A stretch of DNA of 64,000 nt from Clostridia bacterium (GTDB lineage: Bacteria > Bacillota > Clostridia > Oscillospirales > CAG-382): positions 60,526 through 124,525 of the forward strand of contig JAFXEB010000024.1 of assembly GCA_017521025.1 (NCBI GenBank), in the 5' to 3' direction. The position numbers and the translations under genes were made by a program. Under the pieces are notes generated by a model. It was given only the letters and a program-made list of their open reading frames with translations. It was not told the DNA's origin and searched no databases. Shown here in pieces: positions 8,218 through 17,553 of the stretch. The number at the start of each line of letters is the position of its first letter. Positions within the stretch are counted from its first letter, which is position 1.

Positions 8218-9903
8218 ATGTACGTTAACAGAAAGGTAAATTATCCGTGTTACAAGGTAAGACCCTGTGACAGCATACGTATGCTCGTAGACTCGTCAGC
8301 GGAGATATATAAGGACAAGGCTGCCTTCAGGTATAGGGTGGGCGGCGAGGATGCGTCGGTAAGCTATACAGAGTTTAAAAGGCAGGTTGATTTTTTAGGA
8401 ACCGCTCTTGTCAGTCTCGGGGTCGGCAACAGTCATATAGCCATAATAGGCAACAATTGTTATCCGTGGGCGCTGAGCTATCTTGCGGTGCTTGCCTCCG
8501 AGGGCGTTGCGGTGCCTATAGATAAGGAGCTGCCTCCTGAGGATATATTAAATATAATCGTGCATTCCGAAAGCGACGTGGTCTTCTACACTTCATCCGT
8601 CGCAAAAAAGCTTGACGAAATAAGGTCAAGGCTTGGGGTGAAGGAATACGTGCTTATGGACGGTTCGTCAGTCACCGTGGAAGGCGACCTTACCTTGTTT
8701 GACCTTATAGCTCACGGTGAGCGCCTGATGGAGGAGGGCGACACACGCTATATGGATATAGTTCCCGATATGCAAGGGCTCAAGCAGCTCAGCTACACCT
8801 CGGGTACAACGGGAAAGAGCAAGGGCGTAATGCTCTCTCAGGATACGCTGTGCTTTAACGTGGTAAAGAGTCAGGAGCTTATGCATATAACTGAGCGCTG
8901 TTTGTCTGTTTTGCCTTACAATCATTGCTACGAGGCAACCTGCGGTATCCTTACCATGTTGCATAACGGTATGACTATTTGCATCAACGAGAGCTTGCGC
9001 ACCCTGCTTCCCAACCTGAAAAAGTACAAGCCTACAGAGATGCTTATAGTGCCGCTTTTTGCCGAGAACTTTTATCGCCGTATTCTCGCAGCAGTTGAAG
9101 AAAAGGGAAAGACCAAAAAGCTGAAAACGGGCATCAAGCTTAGCAGGGCTTTGCTGAAGCTCGGTATAGATAAGCGCAAAAAGCTCTTTGCGGATATACA
9201 CGAGACTTTTGGCGGTGAGCTTAAGCTTATAGTTTGCGGCGGTGCTCCCATTAAGCAGGAGATCGTAGAGTTTTTTGCTGATATCGGTATTACCCTTATC
9301 AACGGTTACGGCATAACCGAATGCGGACCGCTTATCTCAATAAACCGCCCGGAGTATTATAACTGCAGGTCTGTTGGCTTGGCACTTAACGATACCGAGG
9401 TAAAGATTCACAATCCTAACAAGGACGGAGAGGGCGAAATAGCGGTCAAGGGCAGAAACGTCATGCTCGGATATTATAAGAACGAGGCAGCCACCGCAGA
9501 GGTTATGCACGACGGCTATTTTTACACGGGCGATTACGGTAGAATAGACAAAAACGGCTTTATCTACATAACGGGGCGGAAAAAGAACATAATAATCCTG
9601 AAGAACGGGAAAAACGTCTACCCTGAGGAGATAGAGCACGAGCTGTCGGATATTCCTTACATTGCAGAGGTTGTGGTATATCCGGCATCCGTAGGCAGCG
9701 AGGCAGACAAGGCACTTGGCGCAGAGATATACCCTAATATCGAGCTTGCGGCAAGTCAGGGGATAACCGATGTGGAGGATGTTATCAGGGAGGCTATAAG
9801 CAAATTCAATGCAAAGCAGCCGCCTTATAAGGTTATCAAGCAGATCAGGTTCCGTGACAGAGAATTTGATAAGACAACCACAAAAAAGATAAAACGTGTT
9901 TAA
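8218..9903 (+). CDS. AMP-forming acyl-CoA synthetase / long-chain fatty acid-CoA ligase
   Basis: Adenylates a carboxylic acid and transfers it to CoA, or to another acceptor. ATG at 8218 is chosen for AGAGGTG just upstream; an earlier ATG at 8143 lacks a ribosome site. The protein has 561 residues with the ANL superfamily motifs in order: P-loop-like SYTSGTTGKSKGVML (about residue 190), INGYGITECGPL (A5, about 362), TGDYGRIDKNGFIYITGRKK (hinge, about 440) and LKNGKNVYPEEIE with the region leading to the C-terminal catalytic lysine (TTKKIKR). The substrate cannot be read from sequence; medium or long fatty acids are the usual call. The GDSL lipoprotein gene follows 19 bp later, suggesting a lipid-related pair. 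Confidence 0.9.
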   Translation: MYVNRKVNYPCYKVRPCDSIRMLVDSSAEIYKDKAAFRYRVGGEDASVSYTEFKRQVDFLGTALVSLGVGNSHIAIIGNNCYPWALSYLAVLASEGVAVPIDKELPPEDILNIIVHSESDVVFYTSSVAKKLDEIRSRLGVKEYVLMDGSSVTVEGDLTLFDLIAHGERLMEEGDTRYMDIVPDMQGLKQLSYTSGTTGKSKGVMLSQDTLCFNVVKSQELMHITERCLSVLPYNHCYEATCGILTMLHNGMTICINESLRTLLPNLKKYKPTEMLIVPLFAENFYRRILAAVEEKGKTKKLKTGIKLSRALLKLGIDKRKKLFADIHETFGGELKLIVCGGAPIKQEIVEFFADIGITLINGYGITECGPLISINRPEYYNCRSVGLALNDTEVKIHNPNKDGEGEIAVKGRNVMLGYYKNEAATAEVMHDGYFYTGDYGRIDKNGFIYITGRKKNIIILKNGKNVYPEEIEHELSDIPYIAEVVVYPASVGSEADKALGAEIYPNIELAASQGITDVEDVIREAISKFNAKQPPYKVIKQIRFRDREFDKTTTKKIKRV

Positions 9904-9922
9904 TTTGAAACGGAGAGATACA

Positions 9923-10984
9923 GTGAAACGTATAAAAGCCCTGTTTTTGCTTTTTGCGGCAGTTTTGACACTCACCTTCACGGCGTGCGCAGGCGAGGGC
10001 GGCGATTTATCGTCTGCAGAAAGCGGAATAACGTCTGATACATCTTTGGAGACAGAGTCAATAACGCAAAGCGAAAGCTCCAAAGGGCAGCCTGACAAAG
10101 AAACAAGCGGGGGAGAGGCGGTATCGGTGTTTGCAAACACAAAGTACTATGGGCGAGATTCTGTAAAATATGTTGCATTAGGCGATTCCATAGCAAGAGG
10201 ATATGGCTTAAAGGACCCTGTAGGCAGGTCCTATCCTGCGCTTATAGCCAACGCTTTTCGCAAGTCTCTGCCTGATACCGAGGTCGATTTTACTAATTAT
10301 GCCGTGGACGGTATGACCACTCAAGGGCTTATAGAGCTCCTCGCCACAAATGCCGACAAGGTTGACGGTGCGGATATAATAACCGTATGCATAGGCGCAA
10401 ACAATTTGCTCGGCACGTTTCTCTCTATAGTAGAGGAGTATTATCCTGATATAGTTCCCGCACGTGGAGAGGGTGACAGTCTTTCAGAGGACAAATCGGG
10501 CGATATAAGCGGTGAGACGGTAGACAGCGCTGCGCTTATCGATGCCATCCGTGCAATTGAGGCGAGGGTGGAGAGTGAGGAGTTTTCTGCCGCCATGCAG
10601 GCGGGCATCGAAAAGCTTAACAAAGACCTTCCGCAGATATTGCACACTTTAAAAAGCCGTGCGCCTGATGCGGAAATATATATTACCACTGTTTACAGTC
10701 CCTATCACGGCATCAACTTATCAATGCCTTATATAGACGTATCTCTCGATATGAGTGCGCTGTCCGATAAATGGGTATCTGCGCTCAATACCGAGATAAG
10801 ACGCATTGTTGCAGAGCAGGGGTGTATTCTCGTTGACCCTTACGGACATTTTGAAGAGAAGGGCGGTCTTGTGAATGCAGGCGGTACTCTTATGCCCTTT
10901 AATTATTCCTTTGATCCCCATCCCAATTTGGGCGGTCATGCCGCACTGGCTAACCTCCATATAAAAGCCATAACCGGTAAATAA
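9923..10984 (+). CDS. GDSL/SGNH-family esterase lipoprotein
   Basis: A 353-residue predicted lipoprotein hydrolase. GTG at 9923 is chosen for GGAGAG five bases before; the longer frame overlaps the preceding gene. The signal ends in lipobox FTAC, followed by a Ser/Glu-rich linker (to about residue 70). The SGNH blocks follow: block I KYVALGDSIARGYG (nucleophile Ser), block III CIGANN (Gly, Asn) and block V FDPHPNLGGH (Asp, His). It would cleave acyl or acetyl esters at the cell surface; the substrate is unknown. A large acidic insert (DSLSEDKSGDISGE) interrupts the fold. It follows the acyl-CoA synthetase gene closely and ends at a strong terminator. Confidence 0.88.
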   Translation: MKRIKALFLLFAAVLTLTFTACAGEGGDLSSAESGITSDTSLETESITQSESSKGQPDKETSGGEAVSVFANTKYYGRDSVKYVALGDSIARGYGLKDPVGRSYPALIANAFRKSLPDTEVDFTNYAVDGMTTQGLIELLATNADKVDGADIITVCIGANNLLGTFLSIVEEYYPDIVPARGEGDSLSEDKSGDISGETVDSAALIDAIRAIEARVESEEFSAAMQAGIEKLNKDLPQILHTLKSRAPDAEIYITTVYSPYHGINLSMPYIDVSLDMSALSDKWVSALNTEIRRIVAEQGCILVDPYGHFEEKGGLVNAGGTLMPFNYSFDPHPNLGGHAALANLHIKAITGK

Positions 10985-10994
10985 TCTAAGCTAT

Positions 10995-11031
10995 GAAGAA
11001 AGCATAGGCAAAATATGCTTTCTTCTTTTTT
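10995..11031 (+). terminator. Intrinsic terminator after the GDSL lipoprotein
   Basis: GAAGAAAGCATA (10995-11006) pairs perfectly with TATGCTTTCTTC (11014-11025), followed by six T. Confidence 0.92.
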
Positions 11032-11054
11032 GTTGAAAAACAAATAAAAAAATG

Positions 11055-11083
11055 TTGATATTTCTGCGCTTCGGTTGTATACT
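11055..11083 (+). promoter_or_regulatory. SigA-type promoter of the rhamnose operon
   Basis: TTGATA (11055-11060), 17-bp spacer, TATACT (11078-11083), 28 bp before the rhaB ATG. No rhamnose regulator gene or clear operator is seen nearby, so control by sugar must come from elsewhere. Confidence 0.75.
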
Positions 11084-11111
11084 AAGGGCAGAATGAATAT
11101 GGGGGTATTAT

Positions 11112-12491
11112 ATGACCTTTCATCTTGCAATTGATATCGGTGCCTCAAGCGGCAGACATATAGTCGGTTATTTAGAAAACGGCTTGCTTGTTACAAAGGA
11201 GGTCTACCGTTTTACAAACGGAATGAAGAATTCTGACGGAGCTTTGATCTGGGATATTCAGGCTTTGTTTGACGAGGTGTTGAACGGGCTTGCCGCCTGT
11301 AGGGAGCAGGGCTTTGTGCCATCCACTGTCGCTGTGGATACGTGGGGTGTGGACTATGTGCTGCTTGACGCAGAGGGGAACGAGATACTCCCCGTCTTCG
11401 CTTACAGAGACGGCGGCACTGCAAGGGTGCTCGATGAGGTAGCAGATATCGTATCAAGAGAAGAGCTGTATCGGCGAACAGGTATTCAGCATCAGGATTT
11501 CAATACGCTGTATCGCCTTTTCGTGGACAAAAAGCTCGGCAGGCTTGAGGGCGCATCAGCTATGCTTATGATGCCCGAATACATAAATTATAAGCTTACA
11601 GGCGTTATTTGTGCCGAGTATACCAATGCATCCACAACGGGACTGTTAAATGCAGTAAGCAAGGATTGGGATTTTGACACGATAGACCGTCTGGGACTGC
11701 CTTCAAGGCTTTTTGGCGAATTACATCAGCCTTGTCACGAGGTAGGCTTCTTTACCGAGGCAGTTGCACAACGCCTCGGATATAACGCAAGGGTGTTGCT
11801 TTGCCCCAGTCACGATACTGCATCTGCCGTTGCGGCGTGTCCGATGGACAGGGACGGCGTATACATCAGCTCGGGAACGTGGAGCCTTGTTGGCGCCGAG
11901 AACACCGTGCCCGTATTGTCCGAAAAGGCAAAAGAGGCTAACTTTACAAACGAAGGCGGCATCTGCGGTACCTATAGGTTTTTGAAAAACATAATGGGAA
12001 TGTGGCTGTTTCAGGGGATAAGAAAGAGTATTGGAGCCGAATACGGTTATGATGATATGATGCGGCTTGGTATGAGCAGTGAGCACGGCGGCATTTTTGA
12101 TCCTAACGCAAAGGAGCTTGTGGCGCCGGAGGATATGCTTACTGCGCTCAGGCATTTGCTTGGCGACGAAGATATGTCTTTAGGTAAGGTGCTCGCTTCG
12201 GTATATCATTCCTTGGCGCTGTCTTATGCGGAGGCTATCAAAGAGATAGAAGCGCTGTCGGAGCGTGAGTTTTCGGCTGTGCATATAATAGGCGGCGGCA
12301 GCAGAGACGGCTATCTTAACGCTCTTAGCGCTAAGTATACGGGCAAGAAAGTATTTGCAGGCCCGACAGAGGCTACGGCTGTAGGTAATCTCATAAGTCA
12401 GATAATGAGCACTGACAGTAATATTAGCATATACGATGCAAGAGAACTTGTAAAAGCATCCTTCGGAGTAACCGAGGTTTTGGGGGTATAG
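11112..12491 (+). CDS. rhaB: Rhamnulokinase
   Basis: Phosphorylates L-rhamnulose to L-rhamnulose 1-phosphate. This 459-residue FGGY-family kinase begins with the phosphate-1 motif LAIDIGASSGRHIVG and has VDTWGVDYVLLD, YRTGIQHQDFNTLYRL (rhamnulokinase signature), SSGTWSLVG (phosphate-2) and IIGGGSRDGYLNALSA (adenosine motif). ATG at 11112 follows a GGGGG-containing ribosome site. First gene of rhaB-rhaA-rhaD; the following gene starts two bases after its stop. Identity is clear from motifs and operon. Confidence 0.96.
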   Translation: MTFHLAIDIGASSGRHIVGYLENGLLVTKEVYRFTNGMKNSDGALIWDIQALFDEVLNGLAACREQGFVPSTVAVDTWGVDYVLLDAEGNEILPVFAYRDGGTARVLDEVADIVSREELYRRTGIQHQDFNTLYRLFVDKKLGRLEGASAMLMMPEYINYKLTGVICAEYTNASTTGLLNAVSKDWDFDTIDRLGLPSRLFGELHQPCHEVGFFTEAVAQRLGYNARVLLCPSHDTASAVAACPMDRDGVYISSGTWSLVGAENTVPVLSEKAKEANFTNEGGICGTYRFLKNIMGMWLFQGIRKSIGAEYGYDDMMRLGMSSEHGGIFDPNAKELVAPEDMLTALRHLLGDEDMSLGKVLASVYHSLALSYAEAIKEIEALSEREFSAVHIIGGGSRDGYLNALSAKYTGKKVFAGPTEATAVGNLISQIMSTDSNISIYDARELVKASFGVTEVLGV

Positions 12492-12493
12492 AT

Positions 12494-13729
12494 ATGAGCA
12501 GATATGATGAAGCAAAAAAGATATACGCTGATTTGGGCGTTGATACCGAAAAAGCGATTCAGGCGTTGAAGAGCGTTTGCGTTTCTGTCCACTGCTGGCA
12601 GGGTGATGACGTTATCGGCTTTGATAGCGGAGAGGCACTTTCGGGAGGTATACAAACTACGGGCAATTATCCCGGAAAGGCACGCACGCCTCACGAGCTT
12701 ATGGCTGATATGGATAAGGCATTTTCCCTTATTCCGGGCAGTAAAAAGCTCAACCTTCACGCTTGCTACGCTATAACCGACGGAAACGTGGGCAGAGACG
12801 AGCTTGAGCCTTGCCATTTCGAAAAATGGGTGAGCTTTGCTAAAGAGCGTGGTATGGGCATAGATTTCAATCCCACTTTTTTCTCCCATCCGATGGTAAA
12901 GGACGGTCTTACCCTTTCATCTCCCGATGAAGAGGTAAGGGCATATTGGGTACGTCACGGCATAGCGTGTCTGAAAATTGCGGAGTATTTCGCAAACGAA
13001 ACAGGCGTGCCCTGTGTAATGAATATATGGATTCCCGACGGCTATAAGGACATTCCTGCAGACCGCCTCGGGCCCCGTGCAAGGTTTAAAAGGTCTCTGG
13101 ATGAAATACTCTCTACCTCTTACGATAAGAAAAAGGTTTACATAACTCTTGAATCAAAGGTTTTCGGCATAGGTCTTGAAAGCTACACGGTGGGCTCTGC
13201 TGAGTTTTGCCTCTCCTACGCCGATCACAAGGGTATCACACCGCTTATGGATAACGGACACTATCACCCCACCGAGTCTGTTGCGGATAAGATCTCCGCA
13301 CTGCTGCTCTACAACGAAAAAATCGCCCTCCACGTTACAAGGGCGATAAGGTGGGATTCAGACCACGTGGTGCTTTTTGATGACGAGACGAGGGATATTG
13401 CCTGCGAGATAGTAAGCTGCGGCGCTCTGGACAGAGTGTTTTTGGCAACGGACTATTTTGATGCCTCTATAAACCGTATTTCTGCATGGATAACAGGTGT
13501 GCGCAACCTTCAAAAGGCGCTTCTCTATGGGCTTTTGATGCCTACTGAAAGGATGGCGGAATTGCAGAACAATAACGAAATGACCGAGCTTATGTATGTG
13601 CGTGAGGAGCTCAAGGTGGCTCCCATAGGTGACGTGTGGGCAGAGTTTTTGAATAGGGAAGGCGTTGTGGCGGATTATCTCTCCGAAGTGAAGAAATACG
13701 AAAGCGAGGTTCTGATAAGCAGAAAATGA
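12494..13729 (+). CDS. rhaA: L-rhamnose isomerase
   Basis: Converts L-rhamnose to L-rhamnulose, using Mn/Zn bound in a TIM barrel. The 411-residue protein shows VHCWQGDDVIGFD near the N-terminus, KLNLHACYA, GIDFNPTFFSHP, the metal-site stretch GITPLMDNGHYHPTE and HVTRAIRWDSDHVV, all typical of RhaA. GGGGGTATAG precedes the ATG. Its last four bases overlap the start of rhaD, so translation of the two is coupled. Confidence 0.96.
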   Translation: MSRYDEAKKIYADLGVDTEKAIQALKSVCVSVHCWQGDDVIGFDSGEALSGGIQTTGNYPGKARTPHELMADMDKAFSLIPGSKKLNLHACYAITDGNVGRDELEPCHFEKWVSFAKERGMGIDFNPTFFSHPMVKDGLTLSSPDEEVRAYWVRHGIACLKIAEYFANETGVPCVMNIWIPDGYKDIPADRLGPRARFKRSLDEILSTSYDKKKVYITLESKVFGIGLESYTVGSAEFCLSYADHKGITPLMDNGHYHPTESVADKISALLLYNEKIALHVTRAIRWDSDHVVLFDDETRDIACEIVSCGALDRVFLATDYFDASINRISAWITGVRNLQKALLYGLLMPTERMAELQNNNEMTELMYVREELKVAPIGDVWAEFLNREGVVADYLSEVKKYESEVLISRK

Positions 13730-14541
13730 AAGATATATTGACAGCACCCTTTATTAAAGAAATGGCAGAGACTACCGCTAATATGTACCGTCTCGGTTGG
13801 GACGAACGCAACGGCGGTAATATAAGCTGCCTACTCACCGAGGAGGAGGTATCTCCTTATATTGATCTGGATAAGGTTATAAGAGTTATACCTATCGGCT
13901 TTGACGGCAGTGAACTTGCGGGCAAGCTTTTTGTCGTTACGGGCACGGGTAAGTATTTTAAAAACGTAGAAAAGGACCCCGAGACCAATCTTGGTATTAT
14001 TCGCATATCGTCAGACGGTAATAGCGCCGAGCTGTTGTGGGGATACAAGGACGGCGGCAGGTTTACAAGCGAGCTGCCTGCCCATCTTATGAGCCACGCC
14101 GCAAGGCTTTCCTTAGATAAAGAGCACAGAGTTGTAATGCACAGCCATCCCACAAACACTCTGGCTATGAACAGAGTACACGTGCTTGAAGAGCGTGCCT
14201 TTACACGTTCGCTGTGGCAGACCTGCAGTGAATGTATTATAGTATTCCCCGACGGCGTCGGTGTGCTTCCTTGGATGGTTTGCGGTACTAATGAGATAGG
14301 GGAGGCAACTGCTCAGAAGATGCTTGAGCACCGCCTTGTGATATGGGGCATACACGGGATCTACGGCACAGGTAACAGTCTTGATGAGGCTTTCGGTCTG
14401 ATAGAGACTGTGGAAAAAGCGGCAGAGCTGTATATGCTTACAGCACATCTTCCTGTGATAAACACCATCAGCGATGCAGAGCTTAAAGCGCTTGCAGATA
14501 CATTTGGCGTTGCCTACAGGAAAGACTATCTCGACATATAG
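13726..14541 (+). CDS. rhaD: Rhamnulose-1-phosphate aldolase
   Basis: Class II aldolase splitting L-rhamnulose 1-phosphate into dihydroxyacetone phosphate and L-lactaldehyde. The 271-residue protein has GWDERNGGNISCLL near the N-terminus, the pair of zinc histidines in VVMHSHPTNTLA (about residue 137) and the third ligand in VIWGIHGIYGTG (about residue 208). Start overlaps rhaA by four bases (ATGA). The order rhaB-rhaA-rhaD gives a complete catabolic route; no lactaldehyde reductase, transporter or regulator gene is in the window. Confidence 0.95.
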   Translation: MKDILTAPFIKEMAETTANMYRLGWDERNGGNISCLLTEEEVSPYIDLDKVIRVIPIGFDGSELAGKLFVVTGTGKYFKNVEKDPETNLGIIRISSDGNSAELLWGYKDGGRFTSELPAHLMSHAARLSLDKEHRVVMHSHPTNTLAMNRVHVLEERAFTRSLWQTCSECIIVFPDGVGVLPWMVCGTNEIGEATAQKMLEHRLVIWGIHGIYGTGNSLDEAFGLIETVEKAAELYMLTAHLPVINTISDAELKALADTFGVAYRKDYLDI

Positions 14542-14949
14542 GTGAGTGCGTTGGAGAAGAAATATATCGATGTTGCCGCAGCACTTATATGGGACGGTGA
14601 CAGGTTTATGATCTGTCAAAGACCGCCGCATAAGACGAGAGGGCTTTTGTGGGAGTTTCCCGGCGGCAAGCTTGAGGCGGGCGAAAGCGGCGAGGAGGCA
14701 CTTGTCAGGGAATGCACTGAGGAGCTTGGGGTAACTGTACGCCCGTTGAGCTTGTTTACCGAGGTATATCACGATTATCCCGATATGTCAGTTCACCTAT
14801 TGCTTTATAACTCTGTGATAGCTTCGGGAGTTCCTGCCTTATTGGAGCACTGTGACATACGCTATATAAGACCCGAGGAGATAGCCTCCTATGACTTTTG
14901 CCCTGCGGATAAGGATATACTCAAGCTGATAAAAGATAACGTCAAATAG
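14542..14949 (+). CDS. Nudix hydrolase, MutT-like (8-oxo-dGTP diphosphatase type)
   Basis: A 135-residue hydrolase of nucleoside diphosphate derivatives. The full Nudix box GX5EX7REUXEEXGU is present (from GGKLEAGE through RECTEELGV, about residues 37-60), and the N-terminal AALIWDGDRFMICQRPP is typical of MutT-type sanitising enzymes. GTG at 14542 directly follows the rhaD stop; TTG at 14551, with GGTGAG before it, is an alternative start. It closes the rhamnose transcription unit and is followed by a terminator. The association with rhamnose genes is probably positional only. Confidence 0.88.
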   Translation: MSALEKKYIDVAAALIWDGDRFMICQRPPHKTRGLLWEFPGGKLEAGESGEEALVRECTEELGVTVRPLSLFTEVYHDYPDMSVHLLLYNSVIASGVPALLEHCDIRYIRPEEIASYDFCPADKDILKLIKDNVK

Positions 14950-14958
14950 ACAGAAAAC

Positions 14959-14994
14959 GCTCCCCTGTGCGGTAATGCATAGGGGAGCATTTTA
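14959..14994. terminator. Bidirectional terminator after the rhamnose operon
   Basis: GCTCCCCT (14959-14966) pairs with AGGGGAGC (14981-14988). The right flank is ATTTTAAT and the left flank GAAAAC, so it can serve the convergent genes on both strands. Confidence 0.8.
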
Positions 14995-15021
14995 ATATGT
15001 TCTGCAAGAGAAAATAGCTTT

Positions 15022-17529
15022 TTACGGTCTGAAGCCGCCACCACCGCCTGTTCCGTATATAAGGGAAGACAGTGTAAATGTAGTGGTGTAGCTGCCTGCG
15101 GTCAAGGTATAGGTGCCGCCCTGCTTGAGCTCTGCACAGCTTACAATAACTGAAGCATATTTTTTGCTTGCGGTCCAGCTAAGCAGTACCTTGCCTGTAG
15201 AATCCTTAAGGGTTATAGTTGTATTTGCATTCTGAGAGCCTGTCTTTAGCAAAGCAACACCCTGATTTGTAGCAGAGGAAAAGTTCTGTGCCATATCCGA
15301 GGAGCCTGCTATCATAAGAGTGCCGCCGCTTAGCGTGGCGGTTTTGTCATAGTCCAGATTGCCGTTGCCGCCACTTGTGGGACCTGCAAGTGTTACGGAG
15401 CCGCCCGTCATTGTTATAGAGCCGTTGGCGTCGATGCCGTCTCCGCCTGCATCTATGGTCAGCGAGCCTCCATTTATTGTGATGTATCCGTTGCCCGAGG
15501 AGAAGTTGTCTCCGGGTCTGCCGGGTCTGCCCGTGCTTCCGCTTGAGTCAACACCGCCTGCAGCATTGATCCCGTCATCACTTGCTACCAGACTGACTGT
15601 GCCTCCCTTGACGACAATGCCTGTGCCCTCAAGTCCCTCATAGCTCTTTATGATCTTCACGCTTCCGTTGTTTATGGTCAATACGTTGTCGGCGTGGATA
15701 CCGTCATCACCTGAGGAAAGGGTAAAGGTACCGTTGTTTATCGTTACATCCAGATTCGAGTGTATGCTGTCATCGGCGGAATTGATGGTAAAGCTACCCT
15801 TATTGAGAATCATGGCACCTACAGATTCTATACCCTTAGAGCTCACAGCAGTGCTTACGGATGCGCTCGCACCGCCTCCGCTATTAACGTCGAAGATACC
15901 GCCGTTTACTGTAAGAGTGCCGTCAGCCTGTATGCCGTCATATCCCGTCTTTATTGTGATTTTGCCACCGTTAATAACGATGTTTCCGTTGGAGTGGAGC
16001 CCGTCCTCGGAGCTGTTGAGATTCAAGGTGGTGCCCTCGTTAATGGTAACAACACCGTTTGCTTTAAGTCCCTTTGAGCTTACCAAGGAATTGGGCGACT
16101 TTGTGCTACCGCCACCGCATACCGCTGTGAAGCTACCGCCGTTAAGGGTAAGATATCCTTGACCGCTGAGACCGTCGCCGCCTGCCGTTATGTCTGCAGT
16201 TATTGTGGAGTTGGCGGTGGAGGTGTACAAAAATCCTGAGGATATATCGTCAATGTTTTCTGCGTGAAAGCCGTCATTGCCTGAATCTATAATGAAATTG
16301 CCGCCACCAATTCGAAGACTTGTTTTTCCGCATACGCCGTGGCCGCTGGAGGTGATGTTATATGTGCCGCCGACAATAACAAGATCGTCCTTGGATACTA
16401 TGCCGTGCCCTGCGGGGGACTGAACAGTTAAAGAACCCTTTCCGTTAAAGGAAAGATCCTCTCTGGAAAAAACAGTAGCATCAATATTGCTATCATCAAT
16501 AGCCGTAAAGGAGCTGCCCGAAATCAGGGTGTTTGATTTGCCGGAGGGCAGGGTAACAAAAACCTTTTCCGCCTGCTTCACGTAAAGCGGGGCAGATGTG
16601 GATTTTGTTATGGTAACGCCGTTAAGTACGATATGCACCTTTTCCGTAACAGGGGCGTTAACAATAACCATACCGTCATTCAGCGTGCCCGAAATTACAT
16701 AGGTGCCCTTGTCGTTGATGGTAACCGTGGTGCCCGTAACAACCGCCTTGGTGGAATTACAGGTTATATAGTTGCCGTTAAGGTATATGTAAACGGCTTT
16801 GGTCGTGTCGTATGCGGTGTCGTAATCCTTGTCGGTAAACATTGCGTCTGCAGATACTATGACCTCGTCAGGCTCGCTTGTATCGGTATCGACAACGGGT
16901 ATCGATTCTGCCGAGCTGCTATCATCGGGCTCAGAGACGGGAGGTACGTAGATGCTGCTTGTGTCCTCGGGTGTGGATTCCACGGTGCTTTCGTCCTCAG
17001 GGACAGACACAGCCTGACTGTTATCATCTTCCGGCTCGGATTCAACTGTGCTTACGTCCTCCGAAACAATAGATTCTGCAAGGCTTTCGCTCTCCTCCGG
17101 CGTTGAAACGTCTGTGCTTGTGTCACCAATGACCACGGAGGAGTCATTTGCGCTTTCTTCCGTATCGGAGGCCGAAGAAATGTCAGTGCTTATTTCTTCG
17201 CTTTGAGTATCGTTGCTTGAGTCAGAAACGGTACCTTCGCCATCGTCTGCCGAGACTTCATCGCTTTCAGCGTGGGAAGCATCAGAGCTGTTTGCAGAGT
17301 TTTCGCCATCTGTGCTGCTTGCAGAGTTTTCGCCATCTGTGCTGTCGGTACGGCTTGAATCGGTTACGCTTTCTGCATCCATTATCGATTCAAGAACAGA
17401 GCTTGCGTTTTCTTCTGAAGAAGGTGCCTCTGTGTTATTGTTCCCAAAGCAAATAAAACCGATTATTGTGCCTGCTATCACCACTACCGCAACGGCGGCG
17501 GTAATGCCTATTTTCATGTATTTTGTCAT
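15022..17529 (-). CDS. Membrane-anchored beta-helix carbohydrate-binding protein (Cthe_2159/DUF4353-like)
   Basis: An 835-residue surface protein. A TM anchor (about residues 7-29) is followed by a Ser/Glu/Asp-rich stalk of about 190 residues. A long parallel beta-helix then has repeats such as INGGKITIKTGYDGIQADG, GSFTINSADDSIHSN and GTFTLSSGDDGIHADN. The recurrent S.DDGIHA pattern is that of the Cthe_2159/DUF4353 family, whose prototype binds polysaccharide and calcium. The C-terminus ends GTGGGGGFRP. Its start lies 24 bp from the stop of the DUF4956 gene on the same strand, which is itself coupled to a VTC-domain gene, so the three form an operon. A role in displaying a polymer-binding protein at the surface is inference. 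Confidence 0.88.
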   Translation of the reverse strand: MTKYMKIGITAAVAVVVIAGTIIGFICFGNNNTEAPSSEENASSVLESIMDAESVTDSSRTDSTDGENSASSTDGENSANSSDASHAESDEVSADDGEGTVSDSSNDTQSEEISTDISSASDTEESANDSSVVIGDTSTDVSTPEESESLAESIVSEDVSTVESEPEDDNSQAVSVPEDESTVESTPEDTSSIYVPPVSEPDDSSSAESIPVVDTDTSEPDEVIVSADAMFTDKDYDTAYDTTKAVYIYLNGNYITCNSTKAVVTGTTVTINDKGTYVISGTLNDGMVIVNAPVTEKVHIVLNGVTITKSTSAPLYVKQAEKVFVTLPSGKSNTLISGSSFTAIDDSNIDATVFSREDLSFNGKGSLTVQSPAGHGIVSKDDLVIVGGTYNITSSGHGVCGKTSLRIGGGNFIIDSGNDGFHAENIDDISSGFLYTSTANSTITADITAGGDGLSGQGYLTLNGGSFTAVCGGGSTKSPNSLVSSKGLKANGVVTINEGTTLNLNSSEDGLHSNGNIVINGGKITIKTGYDGIQADGTLTVNGGIFDVNSGGGASASVSTAVSSKGIESVGAMILNKGSFTINSADDSIHSNLDVTINNGTFTLSSGDDGIHADNVLTINNGSVKIIKSYEGLEGTGIVVKGGTVSLVASDDGINAAGGVDSSGSTGRPGRPGDNFSSGNGYITINGGSLTIDAGGDGIDANGSITMTGGSVTLAGPTSGGNGNLDYDKTATLSGGTLMIAGSSDMAQNFSSATNQGVALLKTGSQNANTTITLKDSTGKVLLSWTASKKYASVIVSCAELKQGGTYTLTAGSYTTTFTLSSLIYGTGGGGGFRP
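17292..17345. repeat. Two 27-bp tandem repeats in the stalk of the beta-helix protein
   Basis: A 27-bp unit beginning TTGCAGAGTTTTCGCC is repeated exactly (17292-17318 and 17319-17345). On the coding strand it gives two STDGENSA-type nonapeptides in the Ser-rich stalk, so stalk length can vary in frame. Confidence 0.8.
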
Positions 17530-17553
17530 GACTTTTCTCCCTATAATGAGCCT